Part shown: positions 1-9,004 of the stretch, piece after piece
How positions within the stretch are numbered: position 1 is the stretch's first letter
How the letters are laid out: each line of letters opens with the position of its first letter
NCBI RefSeq assembly: GCF_021729085.1
Contig: NZ_JAJSAR010000002.1
Span: forward strand, 558,001 to 622,000
DNA: 64,000 nucleotides
Reading direction: 5' to 3'
From: Pseudohongiella sp. O18
GTDB taxonomy: Bacteria > Pseudomonadota > Gammaproteobacteria > Pseudomonadales > Pseudohongiellaceae
Program-made: the position numbers and the translations under genes
Notes under the pieces: generated by a model
What the model was told of the DNA's origin: nothing
The model's input: the letters and a program-made list of their open reading frames with translations, nothing else
The model's database searches: none

Positions 1-1
1 G

Positions 2-1096
2 ATGTTCCCGTTGCTGAGCATCCTGGCACTGGGATTTGCTGTTGAGCTCAGTGCGTCGCTGATTGGTCAATCCTGGCTGGTAAAAGTGGCACTGGTCATT
101 GCCATGCTGCTGGTCTACAACGCCATCATTCGTGATCATGTTCGCAATGAATTCATTGCCTTTGTGTTCCGCTGGGCCGGACTGCCGCTGGTGTTCCTGT
201 ATTCAGTGGAGTGGCTGGGGCCATTGATTTCGATTCTTGAATCCATGCAGGTAACGCTGGGCAACATTCAGATCTCTGCCTACGGCGTCGTCCGCGTGCT
301 GCTATTCGGTTCCATTCTGTTCTGGTTGGGACGTCTGTCCAACAATACCGGACAGGAAATCATCCGCCGTCAGGAGAAGCTTGATTTCCGGGCCAAGGAA
401 GTCGCTGCCAAACTGCTGCAGGTGACCATCTTCTTTGTCATCTTCCTGCTGCTGCTGCAGATCATGGGCATCAACCTGACTGCGCTGGCGGTGTTCGGTG
501 GTGCGGTAGGTGTGGGTCTCGGTTTCGGCCTGCAGGCCATTGCTTCCAACTTTATCTCCGGCATCATCATTTTGCTGGATCGCTCGATTTCACTGGGTGA
601 CTACATTGAACTCGAAGACGGACGTACCGGTGTGGTTCGTGAGCTGACACTCAGGTCAACCACACTGGAAACCTATGATGGCAAAGACATCATGGTGCCC
701 AACGAAAAGTTCGTTACCGAAAGCTTCACCAACTGGACGCACAAGAATCAGAAACAGCGATACCGGGTCGATTTCTCGGTTGCCTATGACTCCGATATTC
801 ACAAGCTGGTGGAGGTCATCAAGGCGGCAGTGGCCAGTCATCCTCAGGTTCTCAGTGGTGACGACATTCCACTTGAAGAGCGACCCGATTGTGAGATTGA
901 TGGCTTTGGAGACTCAGGCGTCAACATGTTTGTTGAGTTCTGGATGGAAGGAATCGACGACGGCAGAAACCGTGTCGGTGGCGATCTGATGCTGTTGATC
1001 TATGACACCATGCGCGAACATGGCTTTGTCATACCGTTCCCGCAGCGCGAAGTGCGCGTGTTAAATAAGCAGTCACTCAACGACGATCGTCAGTGA
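2..1096 (+). CDS. MscS-family mechanosensitive ion channel (5' end at window edge)
   Basis: Small-conductance mechanosensitive channel of the inner membrane, expected to open under hypo-osmotic stress. Hydrophobic segments lie at about residues 1-45, 50-75, 92-110 and 138-158. The pore helix region (about 160-193) carries the Gly/Ala-rich pattern VGVGLGFGLQAIASNF, typical of MscS TM3. The beta domain follows (about 197-250) with GRTGVVREL and VPNEKF, then the mixed C-terminal domain. An ATG lies at base 2, but the window starts there, so the true start may be upstream and further N-terminal helices may be missing. The 3' end overlaps the convergent lipoprotein gene by 20 bases. Family assignment is firm; the start is not. 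Confidence 0.92.
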   Translation: MFPLLSILALGFAVELSASLIGQSWLVKVALVIAMLLVYNAIIRDHVRNEFIAFVFRWAGLPLVFLYSVEWLGPLISILESMQVTLGNIQISAYGVVRVLLFGSILFWLGRLSNNTGQEIIRRQEKLDFRAKEVAAKLLQVTIFFVIFLLLLQIMGINLTALAVFGGAVGVGLGFGLQAIASNFISGIIILLDRSISLGDYIELEDGRTGVVRELTLRSTTLETYDGKDIMVPNEKFVTESFTNWTHKNQKQRYRVDFSVAYDSDIHKLVEVIKAAVASHPQVLSGDDIPLEERPDCEIDGFGDSGVNMFVEFWMEGIDDGRNRVGGDLMLLIYDTMREHGFVIPFPQREVRVLNKQSLNDDRQ

Positions 1097-1577
1097 CCCG
1101 ATCCAGAAAGTCCTGAATCTCGCGACGCAGGCGGATATCGTTGCCGGCTTCGCGAAGCGCTCTTTGCGCCAGTGCAGTTGCTTCGGCAGTCCGGTTTTGT
1201 AGTAACCGGACATTTGCCAGACTCAGCCAAATGCTGGCGTCGCGCGGATCAATTCTTAAACCGCGCTCTGCAATCGCTGCGGCACGCTCAAGTTCTCCCG
1301 TGTCTACTGCGCTGTTAATGCCGGCCATCAGTGTGGATGTGGGAGTGGCACGAGTGTCTGACGGGGCAGGGGGTGTGGGACCAACAAAACCACCCTGGGA
1401 ATCTGCCTGGCCGTCTCCTGAACGGACCGGGCCGGGTGACTCAGATATCGAATCTGCTGCCGATGCCCCCGTCAATGATGGCTGACTGCGCTCCACAGGT
1501 GCAGGCGATTGCCTTTGGGGTGATGCACAGGCTGCGAGTAACAGGGTGCCGATCAACAGGCCAGAACGTAAGTTCAT
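1077..1577 (-). CDS. TPR lipoprotein next to PBP1B, LpoP-like
   Basis: 166-residue lipoprotein: signal peptide with lipobox LLAAC (Cys17), a low-complexity Pro/Ser linker (about 20-85), then tetratricopeptide helices (about 88-155, including LSLANVRLLQNRTAEA). Its ATG overlaps the stop of the PBP1B gene as ATGA, so the two are translationally coupled. In Pseudomonas the PBP1b activator LpoP is a TPR outer-membrane lipoprotein encoded beside mrcB. The same architecture and coupling here suggest the same job: activating peptidoglycan synthesis by PBP1B from the outer membrane. Function is inferred from architecture and neighbour, since I cannot align it. A generic TPR lipoprotein is the alternative. 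Confidence 0.78.
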   Translation of the reverse strand: MNLRSGLLIGTLLLAACASPQRQSPAPVERSQPSLTGASAADSISESPGPVRSGDGQADSQGGFVGPTPPAPSDTRATPTSTLMAGINSAVDTGELERAAAIAERGLRIDPRDASIWLSLANVRLLQNRTAEATALAQRALREAGNDIRLRREIQDFLDRVTDDRR

Positions 1578-3874
1578 GGGTTGAACACCCTGAAGCGATC
1601 AAGCACTCTGTTAAACAAAGATCCGTTATCCTCGCAATCAACCGCACGGTCCGGTGGGCGGCTTTCAGCAAAGGGCAGCAGCACACTGTCCTGACACTGG
1701 CGATAGGCAGGGTCGCGTACCGCATTTTGAGAGACCTGGCGCCACTCAATGTCCGGAGGTGGCGCTGTTGTTCTGGGCTCTATGCGCAGGGAGCTCATGA
1801 TATCGCTCCACACTTTTAGCGCGCCTGTGGCGCCGGTGAGTCCTGTAGTGCCGTTGTTATCATGACCAAGCCAGACTACCGCCACCAGATCATCACCATA
1901 ACCGGCAAACCAGCTGTCACGCAGGTCATTGGTCGTACCTGTTTTTCCGGCCAGCGGCAGGTTTGCCTGCATGGTGTTCTGAGCAGTCCGTGCAGTGCCG
2001 CGACTGAACACACCCTGCAGGGCATGCTCCAGCAGGAACATACTGCGCTGGCTGGCGACCTGTTTAATCGCCAGACCGTAGCGCTGCAGGCGTTGGCCGT
2101 CGCCGGTCATGACGGCCTCGACCGCGCGCAGGGGCGTGCGGAAACCGCCGCTGGCCAGTGTCTGGTACATCTGTGCGACTTCAATCGGAGTCATATCCAC
2201 AGCGCCCAGCAGTAGCGAGGGGTAGGCTGCCACGTCGCCGTTGTAGCCAAGCCTGCGCAGCATGTCTATGGTTGCCGGCAGACCCAGTTTCAGCCCCAGG
2301 TCGACAGTTGCCTGGTTTAGAGAGCGCTCCAGTGCGTCAAACAGATAGACGTCGCCGTAGTAGCGATTTTCATAATTGCTGGGCGACCAGTAAGTGCCAT
2401 TGTCCAGTTCGATCTCGCGCTTGGCATCAGACAGCACAGTTGCCAGCGAATAGTCACCGGCACCGGATTCAAGTGCCGCCAGATAAGTTGCCGGTTTTAC
2501 CAGCGAGCCGATCTGACGGCGAGCGTTAAGCGCGCGGTTGAAGCCGGTATATCCCGCCCGGCGTCCGCCCGCCAGTGCCCGAACATCACCGTTGGTAGCA
2601 TCCGTAATCACCACAGCGGCTTCCAGCGGGCCATTGTCGCCGTCAGCTGGTTGCACTGCGGCTACGGCTTTGTCCAGACGCGCTTCCAGCGTGGTCTGCA
2701 TGGCAAGATCCAACGTGGTAAAGATGCGCAGGCCTTCGGTGCGCAGTGCTGCTGAATCGTAGTCACGGGCCAGGTTCTGCTGTACCAGCTCCATAAAGGC
2801 GGGGTAGCCATTGCCCCGGTATGCTGGTCGTGGCGTAACCGCCAGCTCTGCCTGAGACGCCTGCGTCCGCTGCTCCTCGGTGATATATCCGGCCTCCATC
2901 ATTCTTGCCAGCACGGTGTTGCGACGGCTGACTGCACGCTCCGGGTTGCGGCGCGGATTGTACAGAGAAGGGCCTCGCGGCATGCCTGCCAGCAGGGCAA
3001 GTTCGTCGAGACTGAGCTGGGTCAGGGGGCGGCTGAAATAATGCTGGGCGCCAAGAGCGAAGCCGTGAATGGCCCGGTTGCCATCCTGGCCCAGGTAAAC
3101 TTCATTCAAATAAGCTTCCAGAATCTGATTTTTGCTGAATCGCAAATCCAGAGCTACGGCCATCAACGCTTCTTCTATCTTGCGCCTGAATGTCTGGTCG
3201 CGATGCAGGTAGAGGTTCTTCACCAGCTGCTGGGTCAGTGTGCTGCCACCCTGGACGATGCCACCGGCACGAATATTGGCCAGCATGGCCCTGGCAATGC
3301 CCTTGGGGTCGACACCATGATGTTCGTAAAATCGGCTGTCCTCGACGGCTATCACGGCTTCAATCAGAACGAGAGGCACGTCTCCAAGCGCCAGTGGCAG
3401 GCGGTCCTCGCCAGTATCAGGATTAAACTGTGTCACTTCAACTGGCTCAAGTCGGGCCAGGGGCACAGCGCCGCCGCCAATGCGCTCCAGTGAAGTGATG
3501 CGGTCGCCGGCGAAAAACACAGCCAGTGTCTGCGTGGGCTCTGGGCCATCCCAGAAGTCAAAGCCGCGCGTCTGAATCTGCAGGCTCTGTCCAAGGCGGC
3601 GAAATTCGCCGGGTCTGTTCAGTTGTGAAACTTCGCGGTACCCCAGCTGCTGCAGCGTAGTCTGTACTTCATCAAGCGCGTGACTGGCGCCGGGATAAAG
3701 CTCCATTGGGCGCGCGTAAATTCGCGCTGGCAGCGCCCACTGCAGGCTGCTGAAGCTTTCGCGAATCTGTCGATCAATCCACATGCACCAAAGTACAAAC
3801 ACAATGGTCGCTATCAAAAGCGTCCATAAGGTCAGGCGGCGCAGGGAGGGGAGTTTGGTGTTGAGACGGCTCAT
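1574..3874 (-). CDS. mrcB: Penicillin-binding protein 1B, bifunctional transglycosylase/transpeptidase
   Basis: 766-residue class A PBP that polymerises lipid II and cross-links peptidoglycan on the periplasmic face. It has a short cytoplasmic tail, one membrane helix (about 14-32) and a UB2H-like region (about 60-125). The GT51 domain has EDSRFYEHHG (about 178-187) and GGSTLTQQL (about 209-217). The transpeptidase domain has SLVK (near 455), a SLN motif and KTGTT (near 645). The UB2H region and length fit PBP1B rather than PBP1A. It is coupled to the downstream TPR lipoprotein by a 4-base overlap. No catalytic motif is missing. Confidence 0.95.
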   Translation of the reverse strand: MSRLNTKLPSLRRLTLWTLLIATIVFVLWCMWIDRQIRESFSSLQWALPARIYARPMELYPGASHALDEVQTTLQQLGYREVSQLNRPGEFRRLGQSLQIQTRGFDFWDGPEPTQTLAVFFAGDRITSLERIGGGAVPLARLEPVEVTQFNPDTGEDRLPLALGDVPLVLIEAVIAVEDSRFYEHHGVDPKGIARAMLANIRAGGIVQGGSTLTQQLVKNLYLHRDQTFRRKIEEALMAVALDLRFSKNQILEAYLNEVYLGQDGNRAIHGFALGAQHYFSRPLTQLSLDELALLAGMPRGPSLYNPRRNPERAVSRRNTVLARMMEAGYITEEQRTQASQAELAVTPRPAYRGNGYPAFMELVQQNLARDYDSAALRTEGLRIFTTLDLAMQTTLEARLDKAVAAVQPADGDNGPLEAAVVITDATNGDVRALAGGRRAGYTGFNRALNARRQIGSLVKPATYLAALESGAGDYSLATVLSDAKREIELDNGTYWSPSNYENRYYGDVYLFDALERSLNQATVDLGLKLGLPATIDMLRRLGYNGDVAAYPSLLLGAVDMTPIEVAQMYQTLASGGFRTPLRAVEAVMTGDGQRLQRYGLAIKQVASQRSMFLLEHALQGVFSRGTARTAQNTMQANLPLAGKTGTTNDLRDSWFAGYGDDLVAVVWLGHDNNGTTGLTGATGALKVWSDIMSSLRIEPRTTAPPPDIEWRQVSQNAVRDPAYRQCQDSVLLPFAESRPPDRAVDCEDNGSLFNRVLDRFRVFNP

Positions 3875-3966
3875 AGACGCTCATTATATCAGTGCTATGG
3901 GGCAAACCGATGCAGCTCGGACTCGTTCCATGGGATTTTTTTGAAGGTGGCGGTCAGCCAGCGCTA

Positions 3967-4401
3967 TTAACTGCAGTTTGGAGCAACAAATTGTCGATAC
4001 AGTCCAGCCCATGCCGGGCCGTTGTTACTGCTCAAGTGTATGGGATTGCTGGGCAGTGAGTGATTCAGCTCAAATTGATGAACATTTTCCATTGCCTGCA
4101 GCAGGTATTGCTGTACCAACTCCTCACATCCCTTCTGCACCTGGAATCCATCCTGATAAAAGTCGCCCAGCAATGGCCAGAAGTGATCGTCGCCAATCAC
4201 ATGTTTGAGCACCAGCGCCTGTCGACTGCTGCCATCTGGCAGTTCAAAACGGATGGTTAGCCAGGTCTGTGGCGTTGCCATCGGCAGATTCAGGCGAATA
4301 CATGAGACGATTTCCAGCGGGCTGCATATCCGCCTCCAGCGCGAGTGGTGCCATTGATAAACGCCTGACTCGGCGCGTTTAAATTGAAATTCCTGCTGCA
4401 T
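3967..4401 (-). CDS. Hypothetical protein, 144 aa
   Basis: Not recognised. A soluble-looking 144-residue protein with no signal peptide or membrane helix, rich in Trp, Gln and His. The middle (about 40-75) reads like a short beta-sheet domain (TWLTIRFELPDGSSRQALVL) and the end is helical (about 90-120). It lies between the M28 peptidase gene and mrcB on the same strand, 58 bases after one and 92 before the other, so co-transcription is possible. The coding call rests on uninterrupted length, the absence of a better frame, and its fit in the leftward block. The function is unknown. Confidence 0.6.
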   Translation of the reverse strand: MQQEFQFKRAESGVYQWHHSRWRRICSPLEIVSCIRLNLPMATPQTWLTIRFELPDGSSRQALVLKHVIGDDHFWPLLGDFYQDGFQVQKGCEELVQQYLLQAMENVHQFELNHSLPSNPIHLSSNNGPAWAGLYRQFVAPNCS

Positions 4402-4459
4402 ACCATTGACCTCAGGTTGGAATTGTCAGTTACCAGAGGTCAACGGAACAGCTGGGGCT

Positions 4460-6037
4460 TTATTCCCCGCTGCCTGTCGGGTTTATCCGGGCACGATCGG
4501 CGGTATCGACCTGCTTGATAAACCAGGCCATGAAGCGAGCCATTCGCTCCATGCCGGGCACTGAAATGACCTCCTCAACCTCACCGCTGGTGTGATAGAG
4601 CGGTGGTGCCTGCATGGTGGTGACAATCGGCACGTTAGCGCGCCGGTAGCCGCCGCCTTCGCCGCTGGCCATATCCGAGTTGCCAGACACAAAGTTGACA
4701 CCATAACGCTGTACGCCAGCATCAAACAGTGATTGAAGAAAAGCCGATTCGTTGGTGATGCCGGCGACTATTGGCGCTTCACCTGAGTCAGCAATAAACT
4801 CACGATAGCCATCGGGCAGGACGCTGCGGGCCGGCGAGAAGTTGCGCTGTGCAACATGTTCCAGATTAAAGATCAGTAGCGCTTCGTCAAACAGGTCCGG
4901 GTTCATGGCGACCGCATTACTGGGGCCATTCAGTCCGGGGGTATGGTGACCAGCGCTGGCCACCAGCACCAGTGTGCGCTGCAGTGTGACATCGTCGCGG
5001 GAGAAGTGTTGCGCCAGAGCCATCAGCACCGCCAGTCCATCTCCATTGTCACCGGCCCCGTCATACCAGGCATCCATGTGGGCATTGATTACAATTGTCT
5101 CGGTTGACTGGCCCGGTATGACAGCAATCACGTTTTCAGCCTCGAGTCCGCTGTATTCCTGTGCCTGCAGGCTTAACCGGGCCTGTAGCGTGCCGCTGTG
5201 TCCCTGCGAGGCTGCCGCGTCGAGTGCGGCGCTGAGGAAAACACCATCTCGGCCTCCCACGTTGAAACAGGGGCCGCCGCAGTTGGCCAGATCGCGCGCC
5301 ATTTCATTGCCAGGCTGATCGATAATGTTAAGAACGGCAACTGCGCCGCGGGCAAACAGGTCCTGAGCCCGCGGCACGGCATGACTGCGCTCGAATACCA
5401 GGTGGGCCTGCGGGGTGATGTGCTGCACTGCGATTTTGCCGCGCACATCGATATGTTCCAATACGGCAGGGCGCGCATTGCCCGTGTATACCAGCGGTGC
5501 CTGCAGTGAACCGCCCGCTATATATGATGGAGACAGTGCGACTGCAGTCGACATCACCACATCATCACCGACAGTATGCTCATTGGCCAGCAGGCGAACC
5601 TCCCAGCGTTGCGGCAGCCACAGGCTGCTGTCGGGATTCTGCGAGACCTGCTGTACCTCGACATCTTCGATCCCGTATTGCTGGAACTGGTCTGAAACCC
5701 AGTTGGCAGTTGCCGTTAGTGATGGGAAACCGGCAACGCGTCCCCACATCTGATTGCCGCCCAGTTCCTGATCAATAAGGCTCTGTTTTGAAAATTGCAC
5801 AATGGCCTTCAGGTCCGAAGCCAATTGGTCTCCTGACAGTTCGCTGAATTGGAGTTCTTCGGTGGGGACAACGGCCGGGGCCGGGCCGCGAATACCAATT
5901 ATGGCGGGGGTGGTATGAGGGGCGAAAGTCGGTGGTAGTGGCAGACCGTACCATGCCTCCTGCGCCAGTGCTGTGCCGACAAGGCCGACGCAAATCAGAG
6001 TGAGCAGTGGTGAACAAGCGTGAATGTACCGGTTCAT
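4460..6037 (-). CDS. Secreted M28-family peptidase-like protein with PA domain and altered active site
   Basis: 525 residues. A signal peptide ends near residue 25 (GTALAQ). A protease-associated (PA) insert (about 175-270) contains a Cys253/Cys257 pair. The M28 fold follows, with His320 and Asp322 in NAHMDAW, the bridging Asp330 in GAGDNGDG, Glu393 and His482. The position where M28 enzymes normally carry Glu-Glu (general base plus metal ligand) reads SAGHHTPG, with His364-His365. Two-metal peptidase activity is therefore doubtful, although His could still bind metal. The start is supported by AGGAT about 8 bases upstream. It is divergent from the gntR/prp operon. Fold assignment is strong; substrate and activity are unknown. 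Confidence 0.85.
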   Translation of the reverse strand: MNRYIHACSPLLTLICVGLVGTALAQEAWYGLPLPPTFAPHTTPAIIGIRGPAPAVVPTEELQFSELSGDQLASDLKAIVQFSKQSLIDQELGGNQMWGRVAGFPSLTATANWVSDQFQQYGIEDVEVQQVSQNPDSSLWLPQRWEVRLLANEHTVGDDVVMSTAVALSPSYIAGGSLQAPLVYTGNARPAVLEHIDVRGKIAVQHITPQAHLVFERSHAVPRAQDLFARGAVAVLNIIDQPGNEMARDLANCGGPCFNVGGRDGVFLSAALDAAASQGHSGTLQARLSLQAQEYSGLEAENVIAVIPGQSTETIVINAHMDAWYDGAGDNGDGLAVLMALAQHFSRDDVTLQRTLVLVASAGHHTPGLNGPSNAVAMNPDLFDEALLIFNLEHVAQRNFSPARSVLPDGYREFIADSGEAPIVAGITNESAFLQSLFDAGVQRYGVNFVSGNSDMASGEGGGYRRANVPIVTTMQAPPLYHTSGEVEEVISVPGMERMARFMAWFIKQVDTADRARINPTGSGE

Positions 6038-6130
6038 TGGAGTTCATCCTGTTATTGTGATTATTGTTTCCGTGTAAGGCGTATTGTAGCGCTTATCTTG
6101 CTTGGCGTGATACAACTGCGCAATTGGCAG

Positions 6131-6142
6131 ATTGTTGACAAT
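6131..6142. promoter_or_regulatory. Candidate FadR-type GntR operator
   Basis: Perfect inverted repeat ATTGT-TG-ACAAT in the divergent region between the M28 gene and gntR. It fits the known signature of FadR/FCD-type GntR operators (TNGTNNNACNA-like). A looser second copy, ATTATCTACAAT, lies at about 6203-6214, touching the gntR start. The simplest reading is autoregulation of gntR and control of the prp genes behind it. No binding data. Confidence 0.5.
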
Positions 6143-6216
6143 GATGGCTAACAGGCGCAGTATTCGCCATGAAAACGCCAATAATCGTCAGAATAGATTA
6201 GGATTATCTACAATCT

Positions 6217-6891
6217 ATGGTTTCCAGTTCCCATCAATCCAGCTCCCAGACCCTGTCGGACGGTGCCTTTGAACGCATCCAGACTGCGATTGTCAAAGGG
6301 GATATAGCGCCGGGAACGCGCCTGAGTGAGCAGTACCTGAGTGATACCTTCGGGATCGGTCGTGGCCCGCTGCGGGAAGCCATTCGGCGGCTGGAAGGTC
6401 GGCGATTGGTGGTCAGGATTCCGCACGCGGGCATTCGCGTCGCATCGCTGAGTGTGGCTGAGCTGATTGAACTGTACTACGTCCGGGAGGCGCTGGAAGG
6501 CATGGCCTGTCGACTTGCAGCTCAGCATATGACCGAGGAGGAAATTGCGGGGCTGCGTCAGGTGCTGGCCAGACACGAGCAGCACGCGGGCCTGCATACC
6601 AACGAATCCTACTATCAGCAGGAAGGGGAACTGGATCTTCACTATCTGATCATACAGGGTAGCCGCAATCACATGTTGCATGAGTTACTTTGCAGTGATC
6701 TCTATCATCTGGTACGCATGTACCGGTATCGTTTTTCGACAACTCCGGATCGCCCACAGCAGGCGTTTTCCGAGCACCATCGTATTATCGAGGCGATTGC
6801 CGACCGCGATGGTGAACTGGCGGAACTGCTGATGCGTCGGCACATCAGCGCCTCACGTCGCAATATCGAACAGCATCTGGAAAAGCCATAA
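6217..6891 (+). CDS. GntR-family regulator (FCD type) of the methylcitrate operon
   Basis: 224-residue transcription factor. It has an N-terminal winged helix (about 14-75, with [21 protein letters not shown]) and a helical FCD ligand-binding domain (about 85-215) with the metal/ligand His and Arg residues typical of the family. It lies 40 bases upstream of prpB on the same strand. In several gammaproteobacteria (PrpQ in Shewanella) a GntR protein controls the prp genes, so it probably senses a methylcitrate-cycle intermediate. No strong ribosome-binding site is visible; TTAGGAT lies about 12 bases before the ATG. Confidence 0.88.
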   Translation: MVSSSHQSSSQTLSDGAFERIQTAIVKGDIAPGTRLSEQYLSDTFGIGRGPLREAIRRLEGRRLVVRIPHAGIRVASLSVAELIELYYVREALEGMACRLAAQHMTEEEIAGLRQVLARHEQHAGLHTNESYYQQEGELDLHYLIIQGSRNHMLHELLCSDLYHLVRMYRYRFSTTPDRPQQAFSEHHRIIEAIADRDGELAELLMRRHISASRRNIEQHLEKP

Positions 6892-6931
6892 GACAAAATC
6901 AGTTAAAGAACTCAAAAGGAGAGTCCTGGAC

Positions 6932-7819
6932 ATGCAGACAACACCCGGTCAACGCTTTCGTGCAGCAGTCGCAGAGGAGCATCCGCTGCAGGTTGTTGGT
7001 GCGATCAACGCCAATCATGCGCTGCTGGCAAAAAGGGCCGGCTTCAAGGCCATTTATCTTTCCGGTGGTGGCGTCGCTGCCGGGTCACTGGGGCTGCCTG
7101 ATCTGGGTATATCCGGACTGGATGATGTTTTGACAGACGTGCGACGTATCACTGATGTGTGCGATCTGCCGCTGCTGGTCGATGTCGATACCGGTTTTGG
7201 CGCCAGTGCATTCAACGTGGCTCGAACTGTGAAGTCGATGATTAAATTCGGCGCGGCTGCCATGCACATCGAAGATCAGGTGGGTGCCAAGCGCTGTGGT
7301 CACCGGCCTAACAAGGAAATCGTTACACAGGCAGAGATGGTGGATCGTATCAAGGCGGCTGTGGATGCACGCACCGATGACAGTTTTGTGATCATGGCGA
7401 GAACCGATGCGTTGGCGGTAGAGGGGCTTGAAGCGGCTCTGGATCGCGCCGAGGCCTGCATCGAAGCGGGTGCAGACATGGTGTTTCCGGAGGCGATTAC
7501 CGAGCTGGAAATGTACGCCAGGTTCACAGACCGATTGAACGTGCCGGTACTGGCCAATATTACCGAGTTCGGTGCCACGCCGCTGTTCACGACAGAGGAA
7601 CTGGCGGGCGTGGATGTTTCGCTGGTCCTGTATCCATTGTCAGCTTTCCGGGCCATGAACAAGGCAGCCGAGAATGTTTATACCGCCATCCGGCGCGACG
7701 GCACGCAGCAGAACGTCGTCGATACCATGCAGACACGTGCCGAGCTCTACGATCGTATTGATTACCATGTTTACGAAGAGCACCTGGACGCGCTGTTTGC
7801 CAAGCAGAAAAAATCCTGA
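6932..7819 (+). CDS. prpB: 2-Methylisocitrate lyase
   Basis: 295-residue TIM-barrel enzyme of the isocitrate lyase/PEP mutase superfamily. It cleaves 2-methylisocitrate to pyruvate and succinate, the last step of the methylcitrate cycle. Visible motifs: DVDTGFG (84-90, metal site), the catalytic loop KRCGH (120-124, Cys122), then HRPNKE. Length matches the family. AAGGAGAG precedes the ATG by about 9 bases. First enzyme gene of the prpB-prpC-acnD-prpF run. Confidence 0.96.
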   Translation: MQTTPGQRFRAAVAEEHPLQVVGAINANHALLAKRAGFKAIYLSGGGVAAGSLGLPDLGISGLDDVLTDVRRITDVCDLPLLVDVDTGFGASAFNVARTVKSMIKFGAAAMHIEDQVGAKRCGHRPNKEIVTQAEMVDRIKAAVDARTDDSFVIMARTDALAVEGLEAALDRAEACIEAGADMVFPEAITELEMYARFTDRLNVPVLANITEFGATPLFTTEELAGVDVSLVLYPLSAFRAMNKAAENVYTAIRRDGTQQNVVDTMQTRAELYDRIDYHVYEEHLDALFAKQKKS

Positions 7820-7872
7820 CTTTTTCATCCAAATGCCAGCTATGGTTTTAATAGCAGGGAGGAAACTTAATT

Positions 7873-9003
7873 ATGTCTGACAAAAAAATTCTGAGCGGTG
7901 CCGGCCTGCGTGGACAGGTTGCAGGAAAAACAGCGCTGTCTACCGTGGGAGTGTCCGGTTCCGGTCTGACTTATCGGGGCTATGACGTCAAGGATCTGGC
8001 TGAGAACTGCCTGTTCGAAGAAGTGGCCTATCTGATTCTGAAAGGGGAGCTGCCAAGCCGCGCTGAGCTCACTGAATATCAGTCTACTTTGAAATCGCTG
8101 CGTGGATTGCCAAACGCTCTTAAAGAAGTTCTGGAGCGAATCCCCAAAGAAGCCCATCCCATGGATGTAATGCGAACGGGCTGTTCCATGCTGGGCAACC
8201 TGGAAACTGAAGAAAAGTTTGCTGATCAGGGGCATGCCGCAGACAGACTGCTGGCAGTTTTACCCTCCATCATCTGCTACTGGTATCGCTACAGTCACGA
8301 TGGTGTGCGCGTCGATGAGGTGACCACTGATGAGTCGATTGGTGCGCATTTCCTGCACTTGTTGCTGGGGGAAAAACCCAAACCGCTGCACGAACAGGTG
8401 ATGAATGTATCCCTGATTTTGTATGCCGAACATGAATTCAACGCGTCCACATTTACCGCGCGTGTCTGTGCATCAACCCTCTCTGATATGCACAGCTGTA
8501 TCACCGGTGCCATCGGCTCGCTGCGTGGTCCCCTGCACGGCGGCGCCAACGAAGCGGCCATGGATATGATCGAGAAATTCCGGGATCCGGATCATGCCGA
8601 ACAGGAAATGCTGGGTATGCTGGAGCGCAAGGAAAAGATCATGGGTTTTGGTCATGCGATTTATAAAGAATCTGACCCGCGCAATGACATTATCAAGGCC
8701 TGGTCGAAAAAGCTGTCCGACGACGTCGGTGACACGGTGCTGTATCCGGTATCGGTGCGTTGCGAGGAAGTCATGTGGCGTGAGAAGAAACTGTTCTGCA
8801 ACGCCGATTTCTTCCATGCCTCGGCTTATCACTTCATGGGTATTCCGACCAAACTGTTTACACCCATTTTTGTCATGAGTCGAGTGACTGGCTGGGCAGC
8901 GCATGTCATGGAACAGCGCGCCGACAATCGGATCATCCGACCCAGCGCTGAATACACCGGCCCTGCACCGCGCCAGGTAACACCCATAGATAATCGGGGA
9001 TGA
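7873..9003 (+). CDS. prpC: 2-Methylcitrate synthase
   Basis: 376-residue citrate-synthase-fold enzyme condensing propionyl-CoA with oxaloacetate to 2-methylcitrate. Catalytic residues are in place: His222 (GPLHGGAN), His261 (GFGHAIY) and Asp312 (NADFFHAS). The short citrate-synthase form and the operon position between prpB and acnD identify it as PrpC rather than GltA. AGGGAGGAAA lies upstream of the ATG. The stop codon is separated by a single base from the acnD start. Confidence 0.96.
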   Translation: MSDKKILSGAGLRGQVAGKTALSTVGVSGSGLTYRGYDVKDLAENCLFEEVAYLILKGELPSRAELTEYQSTLKSLRGLPNALKEVLERIPKEAHPMDVMRTGCSMLGNLETEEKFADQGHAADRLLAVLPSIICYWYRYSHDGVRVDEVTTDESIGAHFLHLLLGEKPKPLHEQVMNVSLILYAEHEFNASTFTARVCASTLSDMHSCITGAIGSLRGPLHGGANEAAMDMIEKFRDPDHAEQEMLGMLERKEKIMGFGHAIYKESDPRNDIIKAWSKKLSDDVGDTVLYPVSVRCEEVMWREKKLFCNADFFHASAYHFMGIPTKLFTPIFVMSRVTGWAAHVMEQRADNRIIRPSAEYTGPAPRQVTPIDNRG

Positions 9004-9004
9004 C

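Noticed and set aside
6892-6931. Riboswitch or attenuator before prpB
   Set aside because: The gap is only 40 bases, with a plain ribosome-binding site.
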